A stretch of DNA of 10,065 nt from Treponema sp. (GTDB lineage: Bacteria; Spirochaetota; Spirochaetia; Treponematales; Breznakiellaceae), in contig JAITRD010000276.1 in the NCBI GenBank assembly GCA_031288575.1, positions 1-10,065 on the forward strand, given 5' to 3'. The notes below the pieces were generated by a model, which was given only the letters and a program-made list of their open reading frames with translations, searched no databases and was not told the origin of the DNA. Positions 1-6,140 of the stretch are shown here, in pieces (within the stretch, counting starts at the first letter, position 1; every line of letters begins with the position of its first letter). The position numbers and the translations under genes were made by a program.

Positions 1-75
1 CTCGTTCCAAGTTTCAAGAGAAAGCTCTCCCTTAACAAAGGGAGGCAGACCGCGGGAATTAGATTCATTTGACAT
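1..75 (-). CDS. 5' end of an unrecognised protein, cut by the window edge
   Basis: This is the first 25 codons of a leftward gene. The start is ATG at 75-73. A strong GAGGAG ribosome-binding site lies at 88-83, seven bases before it, which decides the start. The visible N-terminus begins MSNESNSRGLPPFVKGEL and continues to residue 25 without a stop. It is hydrophilic, with no signal peptide or membrane segment. I do not recognise the family from so short a piece. The upstream region (76-354) carries a candidate promoter at 138-166, so the gene is probably the first of a leftward transcript that is separate from the divergent transporter gene at 355. An overlapping reading frame (65-178, leftward) ends just inside this start, but it looks spurious. 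Confidence 0.6.
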   Translation of the reverse strand, partial: MSNESNSRGLPPFVKGELSLETWNE

Positions 76-100
76 TTTGCAACTCCTCTTTATATTTCAA

Positions 101-118
101 ATAACACAGATAACACGG
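101..118. repeat. Tandem 9-bp repeat, ATAACACAG then ATAACACGG
   Basis: Two adjacent 9-bp units differ at one base. They lie in the presumed leader of the leftward edge gene. The pattern resembles the short ACACAGAT-type arrays found between genes in many environmental bacteria, which yield spurious small ORFs rich in Cys-Tyr-Leu or Cys-Val-Ile. That resemblance is from memory. No function is known to me. Confidence 0.5.
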
Positions 119-137
119 ATCGAATTTCGCGGAAAAT

Positions 138-166
138 TTTATAAGGCGCCTCCGGGGACCTGTGTA
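138..166 (-). promoter_or_regulatory. Candidate sigma70-type promoter for the leftward edge gene
   Basis: Reading leftward, TACACA (166-161, four of six matches to TTGACA) is followed after 17 bases by TATAAA (143-138). This would start a transcript near 131 with a leader of about 55 bases ending in the GAGGAG site. The -35 box is only moderate, so other starts in this AT-rich stretch are possible. Confidence 0.35.
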
Positions 167-247
167 GATAATCCGCATATCTCCTTCGGCAGACTCGGCA
201 AGATTAAAAAAATTTACCATGGATTGTAAAAAAACACAAGAAAAAAG

Positions 248-272
248 TCCGGGCAAACGGCGTTTGCCCGGA
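248..272 (-). terminator. Leftward intrinsic-terminator hairpin
   Basis: A perfect 11-bp stem (TCCGGGCAAAC at 248-258 with GTTTGCCCGGA at 262-272) closes a three-base loop. Read leftward, one C separates it from TTTTTT, and after TTGTG comes another T run. That is the classic geometry of a Rho-independent terminator for leftward transcription. Read rightward there is no T tract. No leftward gene lies immediately upstream of it, so it either insulates the edge gene or attenuates a long leader. Confidence 0.65.
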
Positions 273-316
273 ACTTAAGCCGTAAAAGGAAAGGGCCGGG
301 GCTTTACCGGATTGGC

Positions 317-345
317 TTGAATTAAGCCCTGGGGGTGTTTATAGT
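317..345 (+). promoter_or_regulatory. Promoter of the DMT transporter gene, abutting its start codon
   Basis: TTGAAT (317-322), a 17-bp spacer and TATAGT (340-345) make a good sigma70-type promoter. The -10 box ends nine bases before the ATG at 355, so the predicted transcript start is at or within about three bases of the start codon. No Shine-Dalgarno sequence is present. The -35 box lies inside the imperfect inverted repeat GGCTT-GAATT-AAGCC (314-328), a possible operator. Confidence 0.6.
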
Positions 346-354
346 AAGCTACCT

Positions 355-1236
355 ATGGATCACAAACTGCGGGCCCGCCGGTTCGGACAGGGGGCTGTTT
401 TTTTATGCGCCGTCCTTTGGAGCACCTCCGGGTTATTTATTAAGCTGATAGACTGGCACCCCTTTGTCATCGCCGGATTCCGGAGTTTTCTGTCGGCCCT
501 TTTTTTATTGGCCATCCGGTTTTTCTTTCTCCGGCAAAAAAAAAGCCCGCGGAAACAGCCCCTTTATATGCTTATGGGAGGCATCATGTATGCCGCCACC
601 ATGATAGGTTTTGTATACGCCAATAAACTCACCACCTCGGCAAACGCTATTTTATTGCAATACGGCGCCCCCGTCTGGGCGGCCCTCCTAGGCTGGTTTT
701 TTGTCAAAGAAAAGCCCCATTGGGAACACTGGTTCGCCCTGGTCCTGGTCATAGGGGGGTTACTGCTCTTTTTTAAAGACAGCCTTAGCGGCGGTTCCCC
801 CCTGGGAAACGGCATTGCGGTACTTTCGGGTATTTTTTTCGGGGCCCATTCGGTAGCCCTGCGGAAACAAAAAGAAGGCAACCCCATGGATTCCATGATC
901 GCCGCCCACATCATCTGCGCCGCCGCCTCGGTCCCCTTTGTTTTTACCGCCTTCCCGGTTATTACCGGGAAGAGCCTGGCGGCCATCCTGTTTATGGGCT
1001 TCATCCAGATCGGCCTGGCGTCTTTCCTTTTTTCATACGGCATAAAGCGGATCAGCGCTATTCAGGCCATGCTCACCGCCATGATAGAACCGATCCTTAA
1101 CCCGGTGTGGGTTTTTGCCGTAACCGGAGAAAAACCCAGCCCCTCCGCCCTTCTGGGGGGAAGCATCATTATACTGGCGGTTCTTATTTCCTCGGTTATC
1201 GGAAAACGCCGGGAAATGATCGTGGCCGGGGTTTAA
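355..1236 (+). CDS. EamA/DMT-superfamily membrane transporter
   Basis: This 293-residue protein of the inner membrane has the two-repeat EamA layout of the drug/metabolite transporter superfamily, with about ten hydrophobic segments. The first repeat spans roughly residues 14-142. It contains the typical stretch TSANAILLQYGAPVWAALLG followed by VKEKPHWEHW, matching the family's conserved proline-helix and lysine-glutamate turn. The second spans roughly 150-285, with EPILNPVW and GEKPSPSALLGG at the equivalent place. Length fits the family (about 280-310). Substrates of these proteins range from amino acids to nucleotides and other metabolites, and none can be read from the sequence. The ATG at 355 is chosen because the -10 box sits just upstream and residues before the first helix are short and basic (KLRARRF), as expected for the cytoplasmic end. 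The gene stands alone, with 69 bp to msrA and no clear terminator between. Confidence 0.9.
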   Translation: MDHKLRARRFGQGAVFLCAVLWSTSGLFIKLIDWHPFVIAGFRSFLSALFLLAIRFFFLRQKKSPRKQPLYMLMGGIMYAATMIGFVYANKLTTSANAILLQYGAPVWAALLGWFFVKEKPHWEHWFALVLVIGGLLLFFKDSLSGGSPLGNGIAVLSGIFFGAHSVALRKQKEGNPMDSMIAAHIICAAASVPFVFTAFPVITGKSLAAILFMGFIQIGLASFLFSYGIKRISAIQAMLTAMIEPILNPVWVFAVTGEKPSPSALLGGSIIILAVLISSVIGKRREMIVAGV

Positions 1237-1266
1237 AGCCTGTTGCTGCCGCTGAAAAAGGGGATC

Positions 1267-1296
1267 TTGACAATAGGTAAATGCCGTAGGTATATA
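1267..1296 (+). promoter_or_regulatory. Promoter of msrA, abutting its start codon
   Basis: TTGACA (1267-1272, a perfect consensus -35) is followed after 18 bp by TATATA (1291-1296). The -10 box ends nine bases before ATG 1306. No Shine-Dalgarno site precedes this ATG, so the mRNA is predicted to be leaderless or to have a leader of only two or three bases. An overlapping TATAAA (1293-1298) is an alternative -10 box with a long 20-bp spacer. Confidence 0.65.
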
Positions 1297-1305
1297 AAGA
1301 TCATC

Positions 1306-1866
1306 ATGAAACAAATCTATATTGCCGCCGGGTGTTTCTGGGGGGCCGAAAAGTATTTTTCCCTTCTCAAGGGGGTAATCCGGACCGAAGTCGGTTACGC
1401 GAACGGCCGTACAGAAAGGCCTTCCTATGAGGATGTGCGGTACCACGAAACCGGCCATGCCGAAACCGTGCTGATTGAGTATGATCCCGCCGTGATTAGC
1501 CTGGCCTTTCTGCTGGACCTTTATTATGAGGCGATAGATCCGACTTCCCTGAACAGGCAGGGTCATGATGCAGGGATACAGTACCGTACCGGCATTTATT
1601 ATACCGATAAGGCGGATCAGGAGATCATTGCGGAATCCCTCAAGGGGCTTGAAGCAAAAATCGGCAAAGCGGCGGCCATAGAATGTAAGCCCCTTGAAAA
1701 TTTCTACACCGCCGAAGCATACCACCAAAAATACCTTGACAAAAATCCGGGGGGTTACTGCCATATCGGCCCGTCCCTGTTTGACCGGGCAAGGAAAGCG
1801 GAAGATACAAACTTAGCCGGTTCTTCAAAGGAAAAAGCCGCCCCGGGGCTCACCGGATCAGCATAG
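1306..1866 (+). CDS. msrA: Peptide-methionine (S)-S-oxide reductase MsrA
   Basis: MsrA reduces the S-epimer of methionine sulfoxide in proteins and free methionine, repairing oxidative damage in the cytoplasm. The start at 1306 gives 186 residues. The signature GCFWGAE places the catalytic cysteine at Cys10. GHAETV (residues 50-55), IQYRTGIYY (91-99) and the C-terminal NPGGYCHI (147-154, Cys152) are all family-typical. Cys127 and Cys152 are candidates for resolving cysteines. The frame stays open upstream to a TTG at 1243, but that would add a tail the family lacks and would start upstream of the consensus promoter, so ATG 1306 is preferred. The last 20 or so residues are a low-complexity tail beyond the family core. 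The stop codon lies 17 bp inside the 3' end of the convergent queA, and I see no terminator between them. Confidence 0.95.
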   Translation: MKQIYIAAGCFWGAEKYFSLLKGVIRTEVGYANGRTERPSYEDVRYHETGHAETVLIEYDPAVISLAFLLDLYYEAIDPTSLNRQGHDAGIQYRTGIYYTDKADQEIIAESLKGLEAKIGKAAAIECKPLENFYTAEAYHQKYLDKNPGGYCHIGPSLFDRARKAEDTNLAGSSKEKAAPGLTGSA

Positions 1867-2971
1867 CGTCGCCGTAGCTAAAAAACCGGTACCCTTCCCG
1901 TATTGCCTCGGCATAACTGTCCAGGATGAATTCCCTGCCCGACGGGGGCGCTTTTGCCCCGGGAAGGGGGGATTCCGCGGGGCCGGAGCTTGTTTCGGCA
2001 AAGGCGGCAGCCAGCATCAGCAGGGAGGACCGGGGGGTATGGAAATTGGTAAAGAGGGCATCCACCGCCCTAAAGGCATAGCCGGGGTAGATAAAAATCG
2101 AGGTGGACCCCTCCCCCCGCCGCAGGGACCCTCCTTCCCAGGCTGTTTCCAGGGTACGGACGCTGGTGGTGCCCACGGCAACGATTTTCCGTTTTTCGGC
2201 TTTGGCCTTTTCAATTTGCCCGGCGGTTTTTTCATCAATAGAAAAAAATTCCTCGTGCATCAGGTGGTCCTCGACGTTTTCAGCCCTCACCGGGAGGAAG
2301 GTCCCCAAACCCACATGGAGGGTGATAAAGGCCGTTTCCATCCCCGCCGCCTCCAGGCGTTCCAAAAGCTCCCGGGTAAAATGGAGCCCCGCGGTGGGAG
2401 CCGCGACGGATCGGTCCGTCCCGCCCAGGCACATTGTCCCGTCCCTTGTCCCGGCGGAAGGCGGCAGGGCATAGACCGTTTGGTACCGTTCCCCGTCTTC
2501 GGGGGTGGTTTCCCGTTTGATATACGGGGGCAGGGGAATATGGCCGTAACGGTTTAGCCAGTCATCCCCCACGGGACGGTTAAAGGTGAGAAACCTAAAG
2601 GCCCCCTCCGTCCCGGTGATCTCCCCCTCAAGCCCCCCCTCAAACACATAACGGCTTCCGCTCCGCCGCCGTTTGGTCCGCCGAACCATAGTTTTCCAGG
2701 TCCTTTCGTTTTGCCGCGTCAAAAGAAGAAATTCCGTCCCCAGGCCGCTTTCGGGGGAAATGCCGTAGATCCGGGCCTTACGGACCCGGGAATTGTTAAA
2801 AACCAAAAGGGAACCGGGCTCTAAAAGGGAGGGAAGATCCCTTACCCGGCGGTGTTCCCGGGTTTTCGCGGCCCGGTCCAGCACCATAAGCCGGCTTGTT
2901 CCCCGTTCCGGGGGAGGATATTGGGCTATTAAATTTTCGGGAAGATCAAAAGAGAAATCCGTTACCTTCAT
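1850..2971 (-). CDS. queA: S-adenosylmethionine:tRNA ribosyltransferase-isomerase QueA
   Basis: QueA transfers and isomerises the ribosyl group of S-adenosylmethionine onto preQ1-modified tRNA to give epoxyqueuosine, the penultimate step of queuosine synthesis. The 373-residue product shows the expected motifs: FDLPENLIAQYP (8-19), FNNSRVRKARI (58-68), RYGHIPLPPYI (141-151), VAAPTAGLHFT (189-199), LHVGLGTFLPV (218-228), AVGTTSVRTLE (265-275) and the C-terminal YRFFSYGDAMLI (361-372). It is longer than the usual 340-355 residues. Extra residues lie at about 169-187, between YQTVYA and the VAAPTAGLHF motif, and in a Pro/Ala/Gly-rich stretch at about 326-344. Both sit in likely loops. The start overlaps the 3' end of ruvB by 26 bp, with AAGGGG at 2981-2976, so translation is probably coupled. 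It is the last gene of the leftward cluster. Confidence 0.96.
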   Translation of the reverse strand: MKVTDFSFDLPENLIAQYPPPERGTSRLMVLDRAAKTREHRRVRDLPSLLEPGSLLVFNNSRVRKARIYGISPESGLGTEFLLLTRQNERTWKTMVRRTKRRRSGSRYVFEGGLEGEITGTEGAFRFLTFNRPVGDDWLNRYGHIPLPPYIKRETTPEDGERYQTVYALPPSAGTRDGTMCLGGTDRSVAAPTAGLHFTRELLERLEAAGMETAFITLHVGLGTFLPVRAENVEDHLMHEEFFSIDEKTAGQIEKAKAEKRKIVAVGTTSVRTLETAWEGGSLRRGEGSTSIFIYPGYAFRAVDALFTNFHTPRSSLLMLAAAFAETSSGPAESPLPGAKAPPSGREFILDSYAEAIREGYRFFSYGDAMLIR

Positions 2972-4022
2972 GGGGCCCCTTGGAAAGTTTCAGATGTTCA
3001 TAGGCCAGGGCGGTAACCACCCGGCCCCGGGGGGTGCGCTGGAGGAGCCCCGCCTGGATGAGGTAGGGTTCATAATAATCCTCCAGGGTTTCAATCGCCT
3101 CTCCTATGGAAATAGCCAGGGTCTCCGCGCCTACGGGCCCCCCGTTATACCGTTCAATGATAATCCTGAGGATCTCCCGGTCGTGTTTCTCCAGGCCCAG
3201 CTCATCGATCTCAAGCCGCTTGAGCCCCTCCCCTACCACCTCCCGGGTAATTTCCGCCATGCCGCCGTGCTGGGCAAAATCCCGCATCCGCCGCAGTAGG
3301 CGGTTCACCACCCGGGGAGTTCCCCGGGCAGATTTTGCCAGCAGGGCCGCCCCTTCTTCATCCACCGCGATTTTGAGGATCCCCGCGGAACGCCGGACTA
3401 TGGCCTCCATATCCTTCTGTTCATAAAAAGAAAAGCGGCAGGTAATGCCAAAACGGCTGATAAGGGGACTTGCCACATTTCCCGCCTTGGTCGTGGCCCC
3501 CACCAGGGTAAAGGGGGGGATAGGAACCCGCAGGGTATGGGCGCCGGGCCCCTGCCCTATGACCCAGTCAAGTTCGTAGTCCTCCATGGCGATATAAAGC
3601 ATCTCCTCAATGGCGGGCTTGAGGCGGTGGATCTCATCAATAAAAAAGACGGTTTTTTCGCTAATGGTGGTGAGGATCCCCGCCAGGTCCTTGGGTTTTT
3701 CCAAAACCGGAGCGGAGGTTACCTTAAAATCCACCCCCAGTTCATGGGCTACCACCTGGGCCAGGGTGGTTTTTCCCAAACCCGGCGGCCCGATCAGGAA
3801 AAGGTGATCCAGATTTTCATGCCGGGCCTTTGCGGCGGATATAAAAACCTCAAGATTTTCCTTCATCGCCGCCTGGCCCAAAAATTCAGCAAAATTCCGG
3901 GGGCGGAGGGAAAAATCCCGATCGTCCTCCTCAAGGGGTTTTTCGGGATGGACAATCCCGGCGGGCCTTTCCCCTTTGCCGGACCCCGCGCCCCCCGGAA
4001 CGCCGGCCTTAGCTTTACCCAT
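2946..4022 (-). CDS. ruvB: Holliday junction branch-migration ATPase RuvB
   Basis: RuvB is the hexameric AAA+ motor that, loaded by RuvA, drives branch migration of Holliday junctions in recombinational repair. The 358-residue product has Walker A GPPGLGKTT (78-86), Walker B FFIDE (126-130), sensor motif GATTKAG (175-181) and ISRFGI (188-193), whose Arg190 fits the arginine-finger position. The winged-helix C-terminus carries GGPVGAETLA and a final TPRGRV. In most RuvBs I recall the sensor reads GATTRAG, so the Lys at 179 is a mild variant. The first 30 residues (Gly/Lys/Ala-rich) are a longer, probably disordered, extension than usual. ATG 4022 follows GAGGGG (4035-4030) seven bases upstream, and that site overlaps the ruvA stop. 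The ruvA-ruvB gap is 11 bp, so the two should be co-translated. Confidence 0.98.
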   Translation of the reverse strand: MGKAKAGVPGGAGSGKGERPAGIVHPEKPLEEDDRDFSLRPRNFAEFLGQAAMKENLEVFISAAKARHENLDHLFLIGPPGLGKTTLAQVVAHELGVDFKVTSAPVLEKPKDLAGILTTISEKTVFFIDEIHRLKPAIEEMLYIAMEDYELDWVIGQGPGAHTLRVPIPPFTLVGATTKAGNVASPLISRFGITCRFSFYEQKDMEAIVRRSAGILKIAVDEEGAALLAKSARGTPRVVNRLLRRMRDFAQHGGMAEITREVVGEGLKRLEIDELGLEKHDREILRIIIERYNGGPVGAETLAISIGEAIETLEDYYEPYLIQAGLLQRTPRGRVVTALAYEHLKLSKGPHEGNGFLF

Positions 4023-4033
4023 AATTCAACCCC

Positions 4034-4618
4034 TCACCGGCTCAAACGGACAATGGCTTCCCGGAAAAGAAGCTTTTCCTTTTCGGCGTCCCCTGTCCCG
4101 GGAGGAAGGGATAACTCCGCCGCGGCCAAAACCTCCGCCGCCGCCCGTTTATCATAGCCCATCTCCGCCAGGGCCTCGATGAGTTCCCCGTGGGGGGAAG
4201 GCCGCTCCGGGGCCGCGCGGACAATCCTGCCCTTGAGGGCGAGGAGCATCTTCTGAGCGGTCTTTTTGCCCAGCCCCGGCACCGCCTCAAGCCGGGCCAA
4301 ATCCTCCGTTTCCAGGGCCCGTTCCAGATCCCCCTGGCCTATGCCCCCCATAATCTTCAGAGCCCCCCGGGGCCCTATGCCCTCAACCTTGAGAAGTTCC
4401 AAAAAGGTAGCCCGCCGGATCTCATCGGCAAAGCCGAAAAGCCGCATCTGGTCTTCCCGGTGGTAGAGCCAGGTATAGACCACCCCCTCCAGACCCGCCG
4501 GGGGAAGGCCGTTTATATCCGTGGCGGGGGCGGCGATATCCCACTCAATCCCCCCGGTCAGAATATATACCGAGTCGGCAAATTTTCCGGTAATAGTACC
4601 CCGGATGCTGTTAAACAT
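4034..4618 (-). CDS. ruvA: Holliday junction DNA-binding protein RuvA
   Basis: RuvA binds four-way junctions as a tetramer and targets RuvB to them. The 194-residue product has the N-terminal OB-fold domain (about 1-65, starting MFNSIRGTITGK). Two helix-hairpin-helix motifs follow, LKVEGIGPRGALKIMGGI (about 76-93) and LEAVPGLGKKTAQKML (about 109-124). A flexible linker leads to a C-terminal domain III that contacts RuvB (MGYDKRAAAEVLAAA). Length is normal (190-205). There is no Shine-Dalgarno site before the ATG at 4618. Instead a -10 box ends six bases upstream, so ruvA appears to have its own leaderless promoter in the 132-bp gap after ruvC. That gives ruvAB-queA a transcription start independent of yebC-ruvC. 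Confidence 0.97.
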   Translation of the reverse strand: MFNSIRGTITGKFADSVYILTGGIEWDIAAPATDINGLPPAGLEGVVYTWLYHREDQMRLFGFADEIRRATFLELLKVEGIGPRGALKIMGGIGQGDLERALETEDLARLEAVPGLGKKTAQKMLLALKGRIVRAAPERPSPHGELIEALAEMGYDKRAAAEVLAAAELSLPPGTGDAEKEKLLFREAIVRLSR

Positions 4619-4624
4619 AAAAGC

Positions 4625-4653
4625 ACTATAACCCGGGGGGCCTCTTTTTTCAA
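4625..4653 (-). promoter_or_regulatory. Internal promoter for ruvA-ruvB-queA, abutting the ruvA start
   Basis: Reading leftward, TTGAAA (4653-4648, five of six matches to consensus) is followed after 17 bp by TATAGT (4630-4625), which ends six bases before ATG 4618. The first transcribed base is therefore predicted to be the A of the start codon. The -35 box lies in the loop of an imperfect inverted repeat (GGCTCTT at 4662-4656 and AAGAGGCC at 4647-4640), which might be a regulator site. I see no recognisable LexA box. Confidence 0.65.
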
Positions 4654-4750
4654 GAAGAGCCTTGGATTATGATAAAACGGGAAATTTGGGTTTTGCCGCT
4701 CTTTCTCAACAATGCGGGGAAGACCGCAAAACCGCCGGGTAAAAGCTCCC

Positions 4751-5242
4751 TCAGGGGTTCAGAACCGAATGGGCGCAGCAGATTGCCGCCCCCAAAGCGT
4801 CGGCGGCATGATCCGGCTGGGGCGCCTCCGCAAGGCCCAGGATAATCCGGACCATCTCCTGGATCTGCCGTTTATCCGCCGAAACGATTCCCACCACCCC
4901 TTGTTTGATGGCATTCGGGGTAAATTCCCGGACCGGGAGACCCCGTTCCGCCAGGGCGGCGGCGATCACCCCCCGGGCTTCCGCTACGGGAATGGCGCTT
5001 GAGACATTCCTGCCGAAATAGAGGGTTTCCAGGGCGGATTCAAGGGGTTCCCATGAGTCCAGGATGGTCCGGAGGGATTCTAAAATAGAAAGAAGGCGTT
5101 CCGCCCGGGGGCGATCCGCCTTCGTTTCAATACAGCCGTGGGCAAGATACCGGATCCTGCCCTCCGCATATTCAACCAGCCCCCATCCGGTAGAGGCCAG
5201 CCCGGGATCAAGGCCGATTATCCGCCGTTTATTCAGCCTCAA
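4751..5242 (-). CDS. ruvC: Crossover junction endodeoxyribonuclease RuvC
   Basis: RuvC is the dimeric resolvase that cuts Holliday junctions held by RuvAB. From the TTG at 5242 the product has 163 residues, normal for the family. The RNase H-like core starts RRIIGLDPGLASTGWG with catalytic Asp12. Glu72 lies in LETLYFGRN, and the C-terminal PQPDHAADALGAA supplies His145 and Asp148. His in the third acidic position is known from Thermus thermophilus RuvC, so it does not imply inactivity. No ATG is available. Candidates are TTG 5242 and CTG 5236, the latter better spaced from GAAGG (5249-5245). A TTG at 5308 would add 22 residues the family lacks. The chosen start overlaps the 3' end of yebC by 14 bp, suggesting translational coupling. 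Confidence 0.93.
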   Translation of the reverse strand: MRLNKRRIIGLDPGLASTGWGLVEYAEGRIRYLAHGCIETKADRPRAERLLSILESLRTILDSWEPLESALETLYFGRNVSSAIPVAEARGVIAAALAERGLPVREFTPNAIKQGVVGIVSADKRQIQEMVRIILGLAEAPQPDHAADALGAAICCAHSVLNP

Positions 5243-5969
5243 AACCTTCGGGAATTTCGATATTGGAATAGACGTTTTGCACGTCGTCGTTTTCTTCAAG
5301 TTTTTCAATGAGCCTCACTACCTTGGCGGTAGCGTCATTATCCAGGGAAACCTCCGCTTCCGGGACCATGCTGATCTCGGCGCTTTGGGTTTCAAAACCC
5401 TTGTCGTTGATGGCGTTTAATACGGCCTCAAAATCCTCCGGAGCGGTGGTAACTTCGATAACCTCGTCCGAAAGGGCCACGTCTTCGGCGCCGCCGTCTA
5501 TAGCGACCTCCATAATCTGGTCTTCGGTGTATTTTTCCCCGTCCAGAATGATAATCCCCTGGCGTTTAAAAAGCCGGGAAACGGAACCGGAGGTGGCAAG
5601 CTGCCCCCCCGCCCGGGTCAGGATATTGCGGATGTCCGCGGCGGCCCGGTTTTTATTATCCGTTAAAACCTCAATAAAGATCGCCACCCCTCCGGAAGCG
5701 TAGGCTTCGTAGATGAGTTCTTCATAATTCACCCCTTCCAGCTCCCCGGTACCCTTTTTAATGGCCCGGTCGATATTATCCTTGGGCATATTGGCGCCCC
5801 GGGCTTTTAAAACGGCGGTGCGCAGCCGGGGATTTCCTTCGGGGTCCCCCCCGCCCATACGGGCCGCGATGGAAATTTCCTTAATCAGTTTGGTAAACAT
5901 CTGACCGCGTTTCGCGTCCGCGGCGCCTTTCTTGTGTTTAATAGTCGCCCATTTACTGTGGCCCGACAT
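5229..5969 (-). CDS. yebC: YebC/TACO1-family translation and regulatory factor
   Basis: The family comprises ribosome-associated or DNA-binding regulators. Members have been described both as transcriptional regulators and as factors easing translation of proline-rich stretches. Which role applies here cannot be told from sequence. The 246-residue product begins with the signature MSGHSKWATIKHKKGAADAK and has the family's GGDPEGNPRLR, NMPKDNIDRAIKKG, YEAYASGGVAIFIE and TDNKNRAAADIRNIL blocks, in order. The C-terminal third is acidic. Length is standard. ATG 5969 has AAGGAG at 5980-5975, five bases upstream. It is the first gene of the leftward cluster with ruvC, a yebC-ruvC neighbourhood that is common in bacteria. 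Confidence 0.97.
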   Translation of the reverse strand: MSGHSKWATIKHKKGAADAKRGQMFTKLIKEISIAARMGGGDPEGNPRLRTAVLKARGANMPKDNIDRAIKKGTGELEGVNYEELIYEAYASGGVAIFIEVLTDNKNRAAADIRNILTRAGGQLATSGSVSRLFKRQGIIILDGEKYTEDQIMEVAIDGGAEDVALSDEVIEVTTAPEDFEAVLNAINDKGFETQSAEISMVPEAEVSLDNDATAKVVRLIEKLEENDDVQNVYSNIEIPEGFEAE

Positions 5970-6018
5970 GGTAACTCCTTACATTCAACAATTAAAAACG
6001 CCCTAGCTCATTAAGGAC

Positions 6019-6027
6019 ATTTTAACA
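6019..6027 (-). promoter_or_regulatory. Candidate extended -10 promoter for yebC-ruvC
   Basis: Leftward reading gives TGTTAAAAT (6027-6019), that is TG, one base, then TAAAAT, the extended -10 form. No good -35 box stands 16-18 bp upstream. The predicted start near 6012 gives a leader of about 43 bases ending in the AAGGAG site of yebC. Confidence 0.4.
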
Positions 6028-6140
6028 GACTTGCATATTAATAACACAGGACGAAAAACTTCGTCAATGGCTGGAAAGCGCCTCCCCTTGGCCGGCGCCG
6101 CGGGGTTTCGGCCCTAAATTAGGTCAAAAACCTGCCGGAC

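Noticed and set aside
65..256. Leftward 63-codon frame, or its 37-codon form from ATG 178, as a leader peptide before the edge gene
   Set aside because: AAGGAG at 186-181 is only two bases from that ATG, the sequence resembles a translation of the ACACAG-type repeat, and the hairpin at 248-272 cuts its 5' part.
1033..1764. Long leftward frame across the transporter end and msrA
   Set aside because: It lies opposite the clear MsrA motifs and is a composition-driven shadow with no recognisable domain.
2039..2557. Rightward frames opposite queA and likewise opposite ruvB and ruvA
   Set aside because: They are Pro/Gly/Arg-rich antisense shadows of strongly conserved genes, with no start signals.
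6050..6065. GACGAA-AAAC-TTCGTC hairpin between the four-cysteine gene and yebC
   Set aside because: It is a perfect 6-bp stem but has no T tract on either side, so I do not call it a terminator. It is also close to the yebC promoter and may be chance.
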